NCBI RefSeq assembly: GCF_000719285.1
Contig: NZ_JOFS01000037.1
Span: 13,671-77,670 of the forward strand
Direction of reading: 5' to 3'
Source of the DNA: Streptomyces bicolor
Lineage (GTDB): Bacteria; Actinomycetota; Actinomycetes; Streptomycetales; Streptomycetaceae
Length of the DNA: 64,000 nt
How positions within the stretch are numbered: position 1 is the stretch's first letter; each line of letters starts with the position of its first letter. Below the pieces are notes generated by a model. That model was not told the DNA's origin and did no database searches. It saw only the letters and a program-made list of their open reading frames with translations. The translations under genes and the position numbers were made by a program. Shown one piece after another: positions 35,704-44,574 of the stretch.

Positions 35704-36477
35704 TCACGCGCTGCTGCTTTCCTCCGGCAGGATTCGGCCGGCGGGCCTCAAGTCGACCGGGCCGACTCCGGCCCTGCGTGCCAGGGCGACGGCGGCCAGG
35801 GTGGAGTGCACGCCCAGCTTGCCGAGGACGTTCTGCATATGGGTGCGGACCGTGTGCGGGGAGAGGTACAGGCGTTCGGCGACCGCCTTCCTGCCAAGGC
35901 CGGCGACCATGCAGCGCAGAACTTCCCGCTCCCTCGGAGTCAGCGACTCGACCAGCCGCTCGCTCTCCGTGCGGTGCTTGCGGGCCGCCGTCAGCTCCCG
36001 CAGGACGCCCGTGAGCAGGGCCGGCGGCAGATGGGTCTCGTCCCGCAGGACGCCACGGATGACGGTGAGCAGTCGGGACAGCGAGCAGTCCTTGGCCACC
36101 CAGCCGGACGCCCCGGCCTGCAGGGCGAGCGCGGCCCGGCGTGGATCGTCCTTCTCGGCGAGGACGACGATCCGTACGGCGGGCTGCGCGGAGCGGACCC
36201 CGGCGACCAGCGAGATGCCGTCCACCAGCCCGTCCTCGCCCACCTCCTGAACGGGCACGGCCGGCCGGACGCCCGGCACGTTGCCGCCCAGGTCGGCATC
36301 GACGAGCAGCACGTCGAACCGGCGCCCCTCGGCGGCCGCGCGCTCCAGACTGCGCAGCGCGGCCGGACCGCTGCCCGCGGCGGAGACGTCGACGTCGGGC
36401 TCTGCGGCCAGGGCGGCTGCGAGCGACTCGGCGAAGATGCGATGGTCGTCGACGACCAGCACTCGGATGCGAACCAC
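35704..36477 (-). CDS. Response regulator, NarL/LuxR type
   Basis: 257 residues from GTG 36477, which has AAGGGGG just upstream; a longer frame to 36564 is not supported. The receiver domain (1-125) keeps the acidic pair VVDDHRIF and the phospho-acceptor candidate in LLVDADLGG, and GWVAKD retains the Lys, but the usual Thr/Ser in the fourth strand is Ala (IVVLAEKDD). The LuxR HTH (about 180-245) reads LTPREREVLRCMVAGLGRKAVAERL and SPHTVRTHMQNVLGKLGVHS. No kinase is adjacent. It resembles the regulator at 44575-45282. Confidence 0.87.
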   Translation of the reverse strand: MVRIRVLVVDDHRIFAESLAAALAAEPDVDVSAAGSGPAALRSLERAAAEGRRFDVLLVDADLGGNVPGVRPAVPVQEVGEDGLVDGISLVAGVRSAQPAVRIVVLAEKDDPRRAALALQAGASGWVAKDCSLSRLLTVIRGVLRDETHLPPALLTGVLRELTAARKHRTESERLVESLTPREREVLRCMVAGLGRKAVAERLYLSPHTVRTHMQNVLGKLGVHSTLAAVALARRAGVGPVDLRPAGRILPEESSSA

Positions 36478-36761
36478 GAAACCCCCTTCCCCAAGCTCTC
36501 GAAGAGCAGGGGATACCCCATCGTCATGAGGACGACACCGGGAGACGAACACCGTCGCGGGCACGACGCCCGAAGCGCGGATGGCCGCACGGCCGCCGCC
36601 GTGCAGGAACTGCTACCCCCACTTCGGGTGTCGTACCCGACCTGTCTCGCCCCCTGATCAGCACCGCCCCCCACCGGTGCTGCTCATCAGAGTACGGGCG
36701 GGTGGCAGGAGCGGAAGGTAATTTGCAGAACTGGTTGGCCGACGCGTTTATGGTGAGCCGC

Positions 36762-37214
36762 ATGTTTCGTCTGGAGACAGAAGTCGACAAATCACGCCAG
36801 GATCTGCTCCGCCGTCGGCTGCGGGACACCAACACCGCGGCCTCCCCGATTCTGCGCGCCCTGCGCGGAACCCCAGGTGAACGAGAACTTCCGCTCCAGG
36901 TATGGGCGTTGGACGAGCACGGCGCCGTGGCCGGCGGTCTCGTCGGGCACACCTGGACCACCTGGCTCCATGTCACCTACCTCTGGGTCGACGAACGCCA
37001 TCGCGGCGGCGGTATCGGTTCGCAATTGCTCGCCCACGCGGAGCGCGTCGCCCGCTTCGAACGGGGCTGTACGGCCGTACGCCTGGAGACGTGGGACTTC
37101 CAGGCGCCGGAGTTCTACAAGAAGCAGGGGTATGACGTGGTGTGTGTGATCCCGGACTATCCGCCGGGGATCACGGAGTACACACTGACCAAACATTTGG
37201 TCCATTCCGACTGA
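36762..37214 (+). CDS. GNAT family N-acetyltransferase
   Basis: 150 residues of one GNAT domain: AVAGGLVGHTWTTWLHVTYL, then the acetyl-CoA loop DERHRGGGIGSQLLAHAE and RLETWDFQAPEFYKKQGYDV. The C-terminal part IPDYPPGITEYTLTKHL is like aminoglycoside/small-amine acetyltransferases of actinomycetes. Substrate unknown. ATG 36762 is used; ATG 36750 is in frame and neither has a clear ribosome-binding site. A hairpin CAGCACCG/CGGTGCTG (36659-36682) lies upstream. Confidence 0.78.
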   Translation: MFRLETEVDKSRQDLLRRRLRDTNTAASPILRALRGTPGERELPLQVWALDEHGAVAGGLVGHTWTTWLHVTYLWVDERHRGGGIGSQLLAHAERVARFERGCTAVRLETWDFQAPEFYKKQGYDVVCVIPDYPPGITEYTLTKHLVHSD

Positions 37215-37629
37215 GGGGCACTGCGCGAGATCACCCGATCCGGACAGCGCGCGGCCCGAGGCGCCGAACTGGAGAAGAACCCGACGCTCGGTCGGCGAGC
37301 CCGCAGCGCTGTCGGAGACATGGAGGTCTACACAACACGCCTCGAAGGCACAGACGCGCGGCCTGACCTCACCGTCACCTACGTTTAGGACGCACCGCCG
37401 CCCGACCCCGGTCCGATCCGCATCGCTCTCGTGTCGCCCGTCCGCTTCGCGGGTGGCGGTACAGAGTTCTGAACCGTCCCGGTTCGACGCGACCGCGAGC
37501 CCGGCATGCTCGACTACGGCAGCAGCCTGGAGGGCGCCGTGCTGGGCGGCGGCTTCGGCGACTGGAACGACAAGATCCGCTCCGGGCGCGTACAGCGTCG
37601 CCCTCAGCCCCGTGTCCCTCGGGGTCAGC
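37215..37629 (+). pseudogene. Gene-free stretch with possible coding remnants
   Basis: Between the GNAT gene and galK there are 415 bases without a start-to-stop gene I can support. One plus-strand frame from about 37222 to a TAG near 37386 reads sensibly (GDMEVYTTRLEGTDARPDLT) but lacks a proper start. Another near 37503-37590 reads LDYGSSLEGAVLGGGFGDWND. These look like decayed gene ends rather than live genes. No RNA gene seen. Confidence 0.3.
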
Positions 37630-38793
37630 TCAGCTCAGTCGCCGCGCGCCCGCCGCGGGCACCGCCTCGAACACGCGCGGTGCCGCGAAGCCGGCCGAGG
37701 CGAAGGCCTCTTCGACCGCCTTGGTGATGGTCTCGACGTCGGCCGCCTCCGCCAGCACGATCGCCGAGCCGCCGAAGCCGCCGCCCGTCATGCGGGCGCC
37801 CAGCGCGCCGCCCGCCAGGGCCGTGTCCACGACCAGGTCCAGCTCGGGGCAGGAGATGCGGAAGTCGTCCCTCAGCGAGGCGTGGCCCTCGGTCAGGACC
37901 GGGCCGATGGCGCGGGTGTCGCCCGACTCCAGCAGGGAGACGACCCGCTCGACGCGCTGGTCCTCGGTGACGACGTGGCGCACCAGGCGGCGCACCTCCT
38001 CGTCGTCGCCGATCCGCTCCAGCGCCGCGTCCAGGTCGTCGTAGACGATGTCCCTGAGCGCGTCCACGCCCAGCAGCGCCGCGCCCTTCTCACAGCCCGC
38101 GCGCCGCTTGCCGTACTCGCCCTCGCTGTGGGAGTGCTTGACCTGGGTGTCGACGACCAGCAGGCGCATGCCTTCCGCCGCGAGGTCGAAGGGGATCTGC
38201 TTCTGGGAGAGGTCCCGGGTGTCCAGGAACAGGGCGTGGCCGGCCTCGCAGCACGCGGACGCCGTCTGGTCCATGATCCCGACCGGGGCGCCGACGTACA
38301 CGTTCTCGGCGCGCTGGCACAGGCGGGCCAGCTGCCAGCCCTTCTGCCCGAGGTCGTACAGGTCGTTCAGGGCGAGCGCGACGACGACCTCCAGCGCCGC
38401 CGACGACGACAGGCCCGCGCCCGCCGGGACCGTCGAGGCGAGGTGGATGTCGGCGCCGGTCACCGGGTGGCCGGCCTGGCGCAGGGCCCAGACGACGCCG
38501 GACGGGTACGCCGTCCAGGCCTTGTCGGACTCGGGGACGAGGTCGTCAACGCGCAGCTCCACAACCCCGCCCTCGACGTCCGCCGAGTGCAGGCGCAGCA
38601 GGCCGTCCGCGCGCCGTGAGACCGCCGCGACCGCGGTGTGCGGCAGCGCGAACGGCATGACGAAGCCGTCGTTGTAGTCGGTGTGCTCGCCGATCAGGTT
38701 GACCCGGCCCGGCGCGGCCCACACTCCCTCCGGCTCGGCCCCGTACAGCTCCCTGAACCGCTCGGCGACCGCGGCTGCCGTGTCGACGCTCAT
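37630..38793 (-). CDS. galK: Galactokinase
   Basis: First enzyme of the Leloir pathway (galactose to galactose-1-P). 387 residues of the GHMP kinase family with the galactokinase signature GRVNLIGEHTDYNDGFVMP (about 29-47), the ATP loop STVPAGAGLSSSAALEV, the base-binding DTRDLSQ region and the C-terminal RMTGGGFGGSAIVL. Start ATG 38793. It is the last gene of galT-galE-galK, 26 bases after galE. Confidence 0.97.
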   Translation of the reverse strand: MSVDTAAAVAERFRELYGAEPEGVWAAPGRVNLIGEHTDYNDGFVMPFALPHTAVAAVSRRADGLLRLHSADVEGGVVELRVDDLVPESDKAWTAYPSGVVWALRQAGHPVTGADIHLASTVPAGAGLSSSAALEVVVALALNDLYDLGQKGWQLARLCQRAENVYVGAPVGIMDQTASACCEAGHALFLDTRDLSQKQIPFDLAAEGMRLLVVDTQVKHSHSEGEYGKRRAGCEKGAALLGVDALRDIVYDDLDAALERIGDDEEVRRLVRHVVTEDQRVERVVSLLESGDTRAIGPVLTEGHASLRDDFRISCPELDLVVDTALAGGALGARMTGGGFGGSAIVLAEAADVETITKAVEEAFASAGFAAPRVFEAVPAAGARRLS

Positions 38794-38819
38794 CCCCTGA
38801 CCCTGACCTTTCCTACGTT

Positions 38820-39782
38820 CTACTTGTCGCGCCGCTGCGCGAACTCCCACGCGTCCGCGACGATCCCCGCGAGGTCCGCGCGGGACGGGTTCCAGCCGAG
38901 CCGCTCGCGGGCGGTGTCGGCCGAGGCGACCAGGACCGCCGGGTCGCCGCCCCGGCGCGGGGCCACGACCTCGGGGATCGGGTGCCCGGTGACCTGGCGG
39001 ACGGTCTCGATGACCTGGCGGACGGAGAAGCCGTTGCCGTTGCCGAGGTTGCAGATGAGGTGCTCGCCCGGCTGGGCGGCCTTGACCGCCAGCAGGTGGG
39101 CCTCGGCCAGGTCGGCGACGTGGATGTAGTCGCGCACGCAGGTGCCGTCCGGCGTCGGGTAGTCGTCGCCGAAGACGGAGATCGCGTCGCGCCTGCCCTG
39201 GGCGACCTGGAGGACGAGCGGGATGAGGTGCGACTCGGGGTCGTGGCGCTCCCCGTACTCGCCGTAGGCGCCGGCGACGTTGAAGTACCGCAGGGAGACC
39301 GCGCCCAGCCCGTGGGCCGCCGCCTCGCCGGTGATCATGTGGTCGACGGCCAGCTTCGAGGCGCCGTAAGGGTTCGTGGGCTGCGTCGGCGCCGACTCGA
39401 CGATCGGGACCTCGGCCGGCTCGCCGTAGGTGGCGGCCGTGGAGGAGAACACGAGCTTGCGCACGCCCGCCTCGCGCATGGCGCCGAGCAGCGCCATGGT
39501 GCCGCCGACGTTGTTGTCCCAGTACTTCTCGGGCTTCACGACCGACTCGCCGACCTGCGAGAACGCGGCGAAGTGCAGCACCGCGTCGAAGGAGGAGTCC
39601 AGCCACTTGGCGGCGTCGCGGATGTCGCCCTCGATGAAGGACGCCCCGGACGGCACACCCTCACGGAAGCCGGTGGAGAGGTTGTCGAGTACGACGACCT
39701 CCTCGCCCGCCTCGATCAGGTGCTGCGCGACCACGCTGCCGACGTAGCCCGCGCCACCGGTGACCAGAAACTTCCCACTCAT
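38820..39782 (-). CDS. galE: UDP-glucose 4-epimerase
   Basis: Interconverts UDP-galactose and UDP-glucose. 320 residues of the extended SDR family: NAD motif [10 protein letters not shown] (about 7-16), [11 protein letters not shown], the catalytic Tyr-Lys in [26 protein letters not shown] and [17 protein letters not shown] 39782 overlaps the galT stop by four bases. Also supplies UDP-Gal for cell-envelope glycans when galactose is absent. Confidence 0.97.
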   Translation of the reverse strand: MSGKFLVTGGAGYVGSVVAQHLIEAGEEVVVLDNLSTGFREGVPSGASFIEGDIRDAAKWLDSSFDAVLHFAAFSQVGESVVKPEKYWDNNVGGTMALLGAMREAGVRKLVFSSTAATYGEPAEVPIVESAPTQPTNPYGASKLAVDHMITGEAAAHGLGAVSLRYFNVAGAYGEYGERHDPESHLIPLVLQVAQGRRDAISVFGDDYPTPDGTCVRDYIHVADLAEAHLLAVKAAQPGEHLICNLGNGNGFSVRQVIETVRQVTGHPIPEVVAPRRGGDPAVLVASADTARERLGWNPSRADLAGIVADAWEFAQRRDK

Positions 39783-40840
39783 GTACTCGCTACCTCTCGC
39801 AGTCGCTCGGCCGCGCGCTCCGGCGGCACATCGTTGATGAACACGCTCATGCCGGATTCGGAACCCGCGAGGAACTTCAGCTTGCCGGAAGTGCGGCGGA
39901 TGGTGAAAAGCTCGAGGTGAAGCGCGAAGTCCTCACGCATGACACCCTCGAAGTCCTCCAGCTGCCCGAACGGCGCCTGGTGCCAGGCGGCGATGTACGG
40001 CGTCGGAGGCTCCCCTTCCCCGAAGATCCGGTCGAAGCGCCTCAAGAGTTCCAGATAGACCTTGGGGAACTCTGAGCGCGCCTCCTCGTCGAGGGCGAGC
40101 AGATCGGGCACCCGGCGCTTCGGGTACAGGTGGACCTCGTACGGCCAGTGCGCGGCGTACGGCACGAAGGCGACCCAGTGTTCACTCTCCAGGACGATCC
40201 GCTGGTCGGCGAGTTCACGTTCCAGGACGGCGTCGAAGAGGTTCTCCCCGCCGGTGGCGTCCTTGTGGGCGGCGAGGGAGCGCAGCATCAGGGCGGTGCG
40301 CGGGGTGGTGAAGGGGTAGGCGTAGATCTGCCCGTGCGGGTGGCCGAGGGTGACACCGATCTCGGCGCCCCGGTTCTCGAAGCAGAACACCTGCTCGACG
40401 CAGGGCAGTGAGGACAGCTCGGAGGTCCGGTCGGTCCAGGCGTCCAGGACGAGGCGGGCCTGCTCCTCGGTGAGGTCGGCGAAGGAGGCGTCGTGGTCGG
40501 AGGTGAAGCAGACGACCTCGCAGCGCCCGGAGTCGCCGGCGAGCGAGGGGAAGCGGTTCTCGAAGACGACGGCGTCGTACGACGAGTCCGGGATCTCGCT
40601 CAGGCGGTCGCCCTCGGAGGGGCACAGCGGACACTCGTCGGCCGGCGGGTGGTATGTCCGCCCCTGCCGGTGCGAGGCGATGGCGACGGAGTCCCCGAGC
40701 AGCACGTCGTGACGGACCTCGGACGTCGTGACGGTCCGGTCCAGGGGACGGCGGTCGACCGCGTCCCGCACCGTGTCGTCACGCAGGTCGTAGTAGATGA
40801 GCTCACGACCATCGGCCAGTCGGGTCGAGGTCTTCTTCAC
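39779..40840 (-). CDS. galT: Galactose-1-phosphate uridylyltransferase
   Basis: Exchanges UMP between UDP-glucose and Gal-1-P. 353 residues from GTG 40840, with GGGAG upstream. The zinc-binding [10 protein letters not shown], the active-site [12 protein letters not shown] (catalytic His in HPHGQ) and [14 protein letters not shown] are present. First gene of galTEK. The AT-rich upstream region corresponds to the galactose-inducible, glucose-repressed galP1 region described in S. lividans and S. coelicolor. Confidence 0.96.
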   Translation of the reverse strand: MKKTSTRLADGRELIYYDLRDDTVRDAVDRRPLDRTVTTSEVRHDVLLGDSVAIASHRQGRTYHPPADECPLCPSEGDRLSEIPDSSYDAVVFENRFPSLAGDSGRCEVVCFTSDHDASFADLTEEQARLVLDAWTDRTSELSSLPCVEQVFCFENRGAEIGVTLGHPHGQIYAYPFTTPRTALMLRSLAAHKDATGGENLFDAVLERELADQRIVLESEHWVAFVPYAAHWPYEVHLYPKRRVPDLLALDEEARSEFPKVYLELLRRFDRIFGEGEPPTPYIAAWHQAPFGQLEDFEGVMREDFALHLELFTIRRTSGKLKFLAGSESGMSVFINDVPPERAAERLREVAST

Positions 40841-40999
40841 GCCGAACTCCCATCCAACAGAACTAAACACAGAGAAACACAACTCACCACCTCAGTCAAC
40901 GTCACAATCAAACAAAGACCATCACCGGACGTGTTCAATTACTGAACGCAGGGGCGTAGGTTCCGCGCTGTATCGGTTCGCCAAACGAAGCGAGTACAT
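40841..40999. promoter_or_regulatory. Divergent galT/symporter control region with GTTCA-N5-TGAAC palindrome
   Basis: This gap is markedly AT-richer than its surroundings. GTTCA (40933-40937) and TGAAC (40943-40947) form an inverted repeat with 5-nt spacing, centred between the two divergent genes. A -10-like TAGTTC for galT is on the minus strand at 40865-40860. One repressor could control both galactose catabolism and uptake. Confidence 0.55.
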
Positions 41000-42703
41000 A
41001 TGCACACCCCCACGCAAACCCCCACACAATCCCCCATTCCTCTCGCCGCCGAGCTACGGCTCCCCACGAACTGGCTCGACTACACGCTGCTCGGCATCTA
41101 CTTCGTCGTGGTGCTGGGCATCGGCTTCGCGGCCCGCCGCTCGGTGAAGACCAGCCTCGACTTCTTCCTCTCGGGCCGCTCACTGCCCGCCTGGGTCACG
41201 GGCCTCGCCTTCATCTCCGCCAACCTGGCCGCCACCGAGATCCTGGGCATGGCGGCGAACAGCGCGCAGTACGGGGCGTACACCGTCCACTGGTACTGGG
41301 TCGGCGCCATCCCGGCCATGGTCTTCCTGGGGCTGGTGATGATGCCGTTCTACTACGGCAGCAAGGTCCGCTCGGTCCCGGAGTTCCTGCTCCTGCGCTT
41401 CGACAAAGGGGCACACCTGCTCAGCTCGATCCTGTTCGCCTTCGCCGCGATCCTGATCGCCGGTGTGAACCTCTACGCCCTGGCGATCGTGGTCGAGGCG
41501 CTGCTGGGCTGGCCGCAGTGGGTCGCCATCGTCGTCGCGGGCTTCTTCGTCCTGGCGTACATCACCCTCGGCGGCCTGTCCTCCGCGATCTACAACGAGG
41601 TCCTGCAGTTCTTCGTGATCCTGGCGGCCCTCATCCCCATCACCGTGCTGTCCCTGAAGAAGGTGGGCGGCTGGGACGGCCTGACGGACACCCTGACGAA
41701 GTCCCACGGCGACGACTTCGTCACGGCCTGGGGCGGCACGGGCATCGGCGAGGCGAACCCGCTGGGCGCGAACTGGCTGACGATCGTGCTCGGCCTCGGC
41801 TTCGTGCTGTCCTTCGGCTACTGGACGACGAACTTCGCCGAGGTCCAGCGCGCCCTGTCGGCGAAGAACCTGTCAGCTGCCCAGCGCACCCCGCTGATCG
41901 CGGCGTTCCCGAAGATCTTCATCGTGTTCCTGGTGATGATCCCGGGCCTCGCGGCCGCGGCCCTGATCCCCGGCTTCGGCACGGAGGAGTCGGGCTACCA
42001 GTACAACGACGCCATCCCGTACCTGATGGAGGGCCTGCTGCCGAACGGCGTGCTGGGCATCGCCGTAACCGGCCTCCTGGCGGCCTTCATGGCGGGCATG
42101 GCGGCGAACGTGTCGTCCTTCAACACGGTGTTCACGACGGACATCTGGCAGAAGTACGTGGTCAAGGACCGCGAGGACGAGTACTACGTCCGCTTCGGCC
42201 GCCTGATCACGGCGATCGGCGTGCTGGCGTCGATCGGCACGGCGTTCCTGGCCTCGTCCTTCTCCAACATCATGAGCTACCTCCAGACCCTCTTCTCCTT
42301 CTTCAACGTGCCGATGTTCGTGGTCTTCATCGTCGGCATGTTCTGGAAGCGGGCGTCGATGAAGTCGGGCTTCTGGGGCCTGCTGGCCGGCACTACGGCA
42401 GCGATGATCAACTACTTCGTCTTCTACAAGCAGGACGTCATCTCCATCCCCTCCGACCAGGGCGCGAACTTCGTCTCCGCGATCGCGGGCTTCGTGGCCG
42501 GCGCGGTCGTCATGGTGGCCGTCTCCCTCTTCACCGCACCGAAGCCGACGGAGGAACTCCAAGGACTGGTCTACGGCACCCGTTCCCCCGGCATGGCCGA
42601 GCCGCCGGCGCCGGGCGACGAGGCGTGGTACCGCAAGCCGGCGCTGCTGGGGTGGGGTGCGGTGGTGCTGGCGGCCGTCTGCTACATCCCGTTCTCCTTC
42701 TGA
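41000..42703 (+). CDS. Sodium/sugar symporter (SSS family), probable galactose importer
   Basis: 567 residues with about 14 membrane segments. SSS sugar-transporter features include LDFFLSGRSLPAWVTGLAFI near the second segment, NLAATEILGMAANSAQYG, LAYITLGGLSSAIYNEVLQF, GYWTTNFAEVQRALSAKN and GLLAAFMAGMAANVSSFNTV, as in SglT-type galactose/glucose carriers. Divergent transcription from galTEK across a shared control region makes galactose the likely substrate. It is followed 20 bases later by a small membrane protein. Confidence 0.88.
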   Translation: MHTPTQTPTQSPIPLAAELRLPTNWLDYTLLGIYFVVVLGIGFAARRSVKTSLDFFLSGRSLPAWVTGLAFISANLAATEILGMAANSAQYGAYTVHWYWVGAIPAMVFLGLVMMPFYYGSKVRSVPEFLLLRFDKGAHLLSSILFAFAAILIAGVNLYALAIVVEALLGWPQWVAIVVAGFFVLAYITLGGLSSAIYNEVLQFFVILAALIPITVLSLKKVGGWDGLTDTLTKSHGDDFVTAWGGTGIGEANPLGANWLTIVLGLGFVLSFGYWTTNFAEVQRALSAKNLSAAQRTPLIAAFPKIFIVFLVMIPGLAAAALIPGFGTEESGYQYNDAIPYLMEGLLPNGVLGIAVTGLLAAFMAGMAANVSSFNTVFTTDIWQKYVVKDREDEYYVRFGRLITAIGVLASIGTAFLASSFSNIMSYLQTLFSFFNVPMFVVFIVGMFWKRASMKSGFWGLLAGTTAAMINYFVFYKQDVISIPSDQGANFVSAIAGFVAGAVVMVAVSLFTAPKPTEELQGLVYGTRSPGMAEPPAPGDEAWYRKPALLGWGAVVLAAVCYIPFSF

Positions 42704-42723
42704 CGACCGGAGGTTGACAGACC

Positions 42724-43074
42724 ATGACCGACAACTCCGAGCACTCCGAGCGCCACCGGTACTCCGAGGAGGACGTCCAGCGGGAAGTCACCGAGCTGGA
42801 GGGGAAGTCCGCGACGGCCGCCCGCCTCTTCGACATCCGGCGCATCATCGGGGGCCTGTTCGTGATCTACGGCGTCATCGTCACGATCACCGGCCTCACC
42901 GACGACGACGCCGCGATCGACAAGGCCGAGGGCGTCAACATCAACCTCTGGACCGGCCTCGGCATGCTGCTCCTCGGCCTGTTCTTCCTGACGTGGCTGA
43001 AGCTGAGGCCCACGGCTCCGCCGCCGCCGGACGTCGAGTCGGGGGTGGCGCCGGGCGAGCGGCCGACCGAGTAG
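42724..43074 (+). CDS. Small membrane protein co-transcribed with the sugar symporter
   Basis: 116 residues: an acidic N-terminal helix (about 1-35), two membrane segments (FDIRRIIGGLFVIYGVIVTI and INLWTGLGMLLLGLFFLTW) joined by an acidic loop, and a Pro-rich tail. GGAGG precedes the ATG. Its place directly after the symporter, and before a terminator, suggests an accessory or stabilising subunit of the transporter, by analogy with DUF485/ActP. No family name is known to me. Confidence 0.75.
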   Translation: MTDNSEHSERHRYSEEDVQREVTELEGKSATAARLFDIRRIIGGLFVIYGVIVTITGLTDDDAAIDKAEGVNINLWTGLGMLLLGLFFLTWLKLRPTAPPPPDVESGVAPGERPTE

Positions 43075-43095
43075 CGGCCGGGGCGGCAACGCGAC

Positions 43096-43126
43096 GGGGC
43101 CGAGGTCCACGGGGGACCTCGGCCCC
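43096..43126. terminator. Terminator of the symporter operon
   Basis: GGGGCCGAGGTCC (43096-43108) and its perfect complement (43114-43126) enclose a 5-nt loop, followed by ATT. It lies between convergent genes, so may act both ways. Confidence 0.78.
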
Positions 43127-43134
43127 ATTGGCCT

Positions 43135-43689
43135 TCATCGAGCCGCGACGGTCACCAGTGTGAGCGCCCGCCCGCCGGGCAGCGCGACAACCCCACCCCG
43201 CTCCACATCACCCGCGAACCAGGCACCGCTCTCCATCTCCGCGGTCCACCGCCGCCACCGGAACGGAGCCCGCGCCTTCATCACGGGCGACCAGTCGTCC
43301 TCACCGTCACCGACCTTTATCTGCACGGGAATTCCACCGCGCACCCTGGTTCCCCGAACCCTCCGCACCGATTCGCAGTACTGCCAGGAATGCTGGCCCA
43401 GCGCCGTGTCGATCGCACGTACGGTCTGCATCGAGAGAGAGGCCAGCGCCAAGGGCCGAAGACTGACGAACATCAGGAGCAGGAAAACAGCCCGTACCGT
43501 TTCCAGGTCCCGATCGCGGATCACAATCACGGCCAGGGTGAGCAGCGCCCACACCACCGTCCACACCACCAGCCGAACCAACCCGCGCCGCCAGGTCGTC
43601 ACGAGAACCGCCCCGGTCTGTGGATCGTCGACGGCACGGGAACCGGCGGGAAGCGGGGCGCTCTGCAGTACCGGGAAATCACTCTTCAT
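43135..43689 (-). CDS. Membrane protein of unknown function
   Basis: 184 residues. Two closely spaced membrane segments (about 36-57 and 66-85) are followed by a cytoplasmic domain containing WQYCESVRRVRGTRVRGGIP and a strand-rich C-terminus ending GGVVALPGGRALTLVTVA. The pattern resembles actinobacterial proteins with a PH-like or small beta domain after a membrane hairpin. Single gene; ATG 43689 with GGGGAG upstream. Confidence 0.62.
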   Translation of the reverse strand: MKSDFPVLQSAPLPAGSRAVDDPQTGAVLVTTWRRGLVRLVVWTVVWALLTLAVIVIRDRDLETVRAVFLLLMFVSLRPLALASLSMQTVRAIDTALGQHSWQYCESVRRVRGTRVRGGIPVQIKVGDGEDDWSPVMKARAPFRWRRWTAEMESGAWFAGDVERGGVVALPGGRALTLVTVAAR

Positions 43690-43809
43690 TTCGATGGTTC
43701 TCCCCTCACGTGGATGACTCTACCGCCATGCCCATGACCATCTCTTTGCTAAGATCGGGCAGTTGACGGAGAAAAGGACGAACCGGGAATCAGCGAGAGA
43801 AGTGTTCGG

Positions 43810-44481
43810 GTGAAATTCGCGGATGTCGTCTCCTGGTCGGGCTTCAAGGCCTGGATCTCGGGCCCCGACCATCACGCCGTCGCCCGCGAGGCCCGCGGGC
43901 TGGCCAGGGCTGCTCTTCCCGCCGGGGAACGGCTTGTGGACTCCCACGTCGTGGCGATCGGCGAGGGAGTGCCGACGCCTCCGCAGCGCCTGAGGCCGGA
44001 TCTGTTCCCGGAGGCCGGATCGACCGCCGATCGCCTGCTGGCGCGAGCAGGCAGGGCCGGGCGGGTCCTGGACCGCCTGAACCCGGTGAACGCGGCGGTG
44101 GACGCCATCGACAACCGGGGCAGGGAGCAGGCGCTGTCCGGGGACTGGGCAAGCGCCGCGGGACAGCTGGCCTGTGCGCTGCAACCCCGTGAGGGATGCG
44201 ATGCCCTGTCGCTCCTCCTCCTCGGGGATCGCGGCCTGCACGTCATCCACGTCCAGAAGTCTCCGGACGGACACAAGGCGGGACCAGGGAGCCAATACGG
44301 ATGGGGTGTCCCCCTCACACGTGTGGCGTGGATCCGGAAACGAAACGGCGCGAAATATGGCACCCATGACATCGGCTTCGATGACGGATCCTGGGTGAGG
44401 GTCTGCTTCCCCATCGCCGGCTGGGGGACGCTGGTCGAAGCACTGGCCAACCACAGCGGTGGTTCCAGCCAGGCCCATTAG
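43810..44481 (+). CDS. Hypothetical soluble protein
   Basis: 223 residues, no signal peptide or membrane segment. The N-terminal half is Ala/Arg-rich helix; the C-terminal third is strand-rich (CDALSLLLLGDRGLHVIHVQ, VAWIRKRNGAKYGTHDIGFD, WVRVCFPIAGWGTLVEAL) and looks like a small PH-type barrel. GTG 43810 with a weak GAGAG upstream. Divergent from the membrane protein at 43135-43689, which has a comparable C-terminal pattern; the two might act together, but that is a guess. Confidence 0.6.
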   Translation: MKFADVVSWSGFKAWISGPDHHAVAREARGLARAALPAGERLVDSHVVAIGEGVPTPPQRLRPDLFPEAGSTADRLLARAGRAGRVLDRLNPVNAAVDAIDNRGREQALSGDWASAAGQLACALQPREGCDALSLLLLGDRGLHVIHVQKSPDGHKAGPGSQYGWGVPLTRVAWIRKRNGAKYGTHDIGFDDGSWVRVCFPIAGWGTLVEALANHSGGSSQAH

Positions 44482-44502
44482 CGGGCGGGCGACAGCCGGA
44501 CG

Positions 44503-44530
44503 GGGCCGGAGTCTGTTGGGACTCCGGCCC
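44503..44530 (+). terminator. Intrinsic-type terminator
   Basis: GGGCCGGAGTC (44503-44513) pairs with GACTCCGGCCC (44520-44530), 6-nt loop, followed by TTT, 21 bases after the stop at 44481. Confidence 0.72.
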
Positions 44531-44574
44531 TTTGCCGTCCCTGTCGGGAGTCGTCGCGCCGCTGCCGTGCAGAG

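Noticed and set aside
35593..36657. A 354-codon plus-strand frame opposite the LuxR-type regulator
   Set aside because: Shadow frame; the minus strand carries an intact receiver and LuxR HTH.
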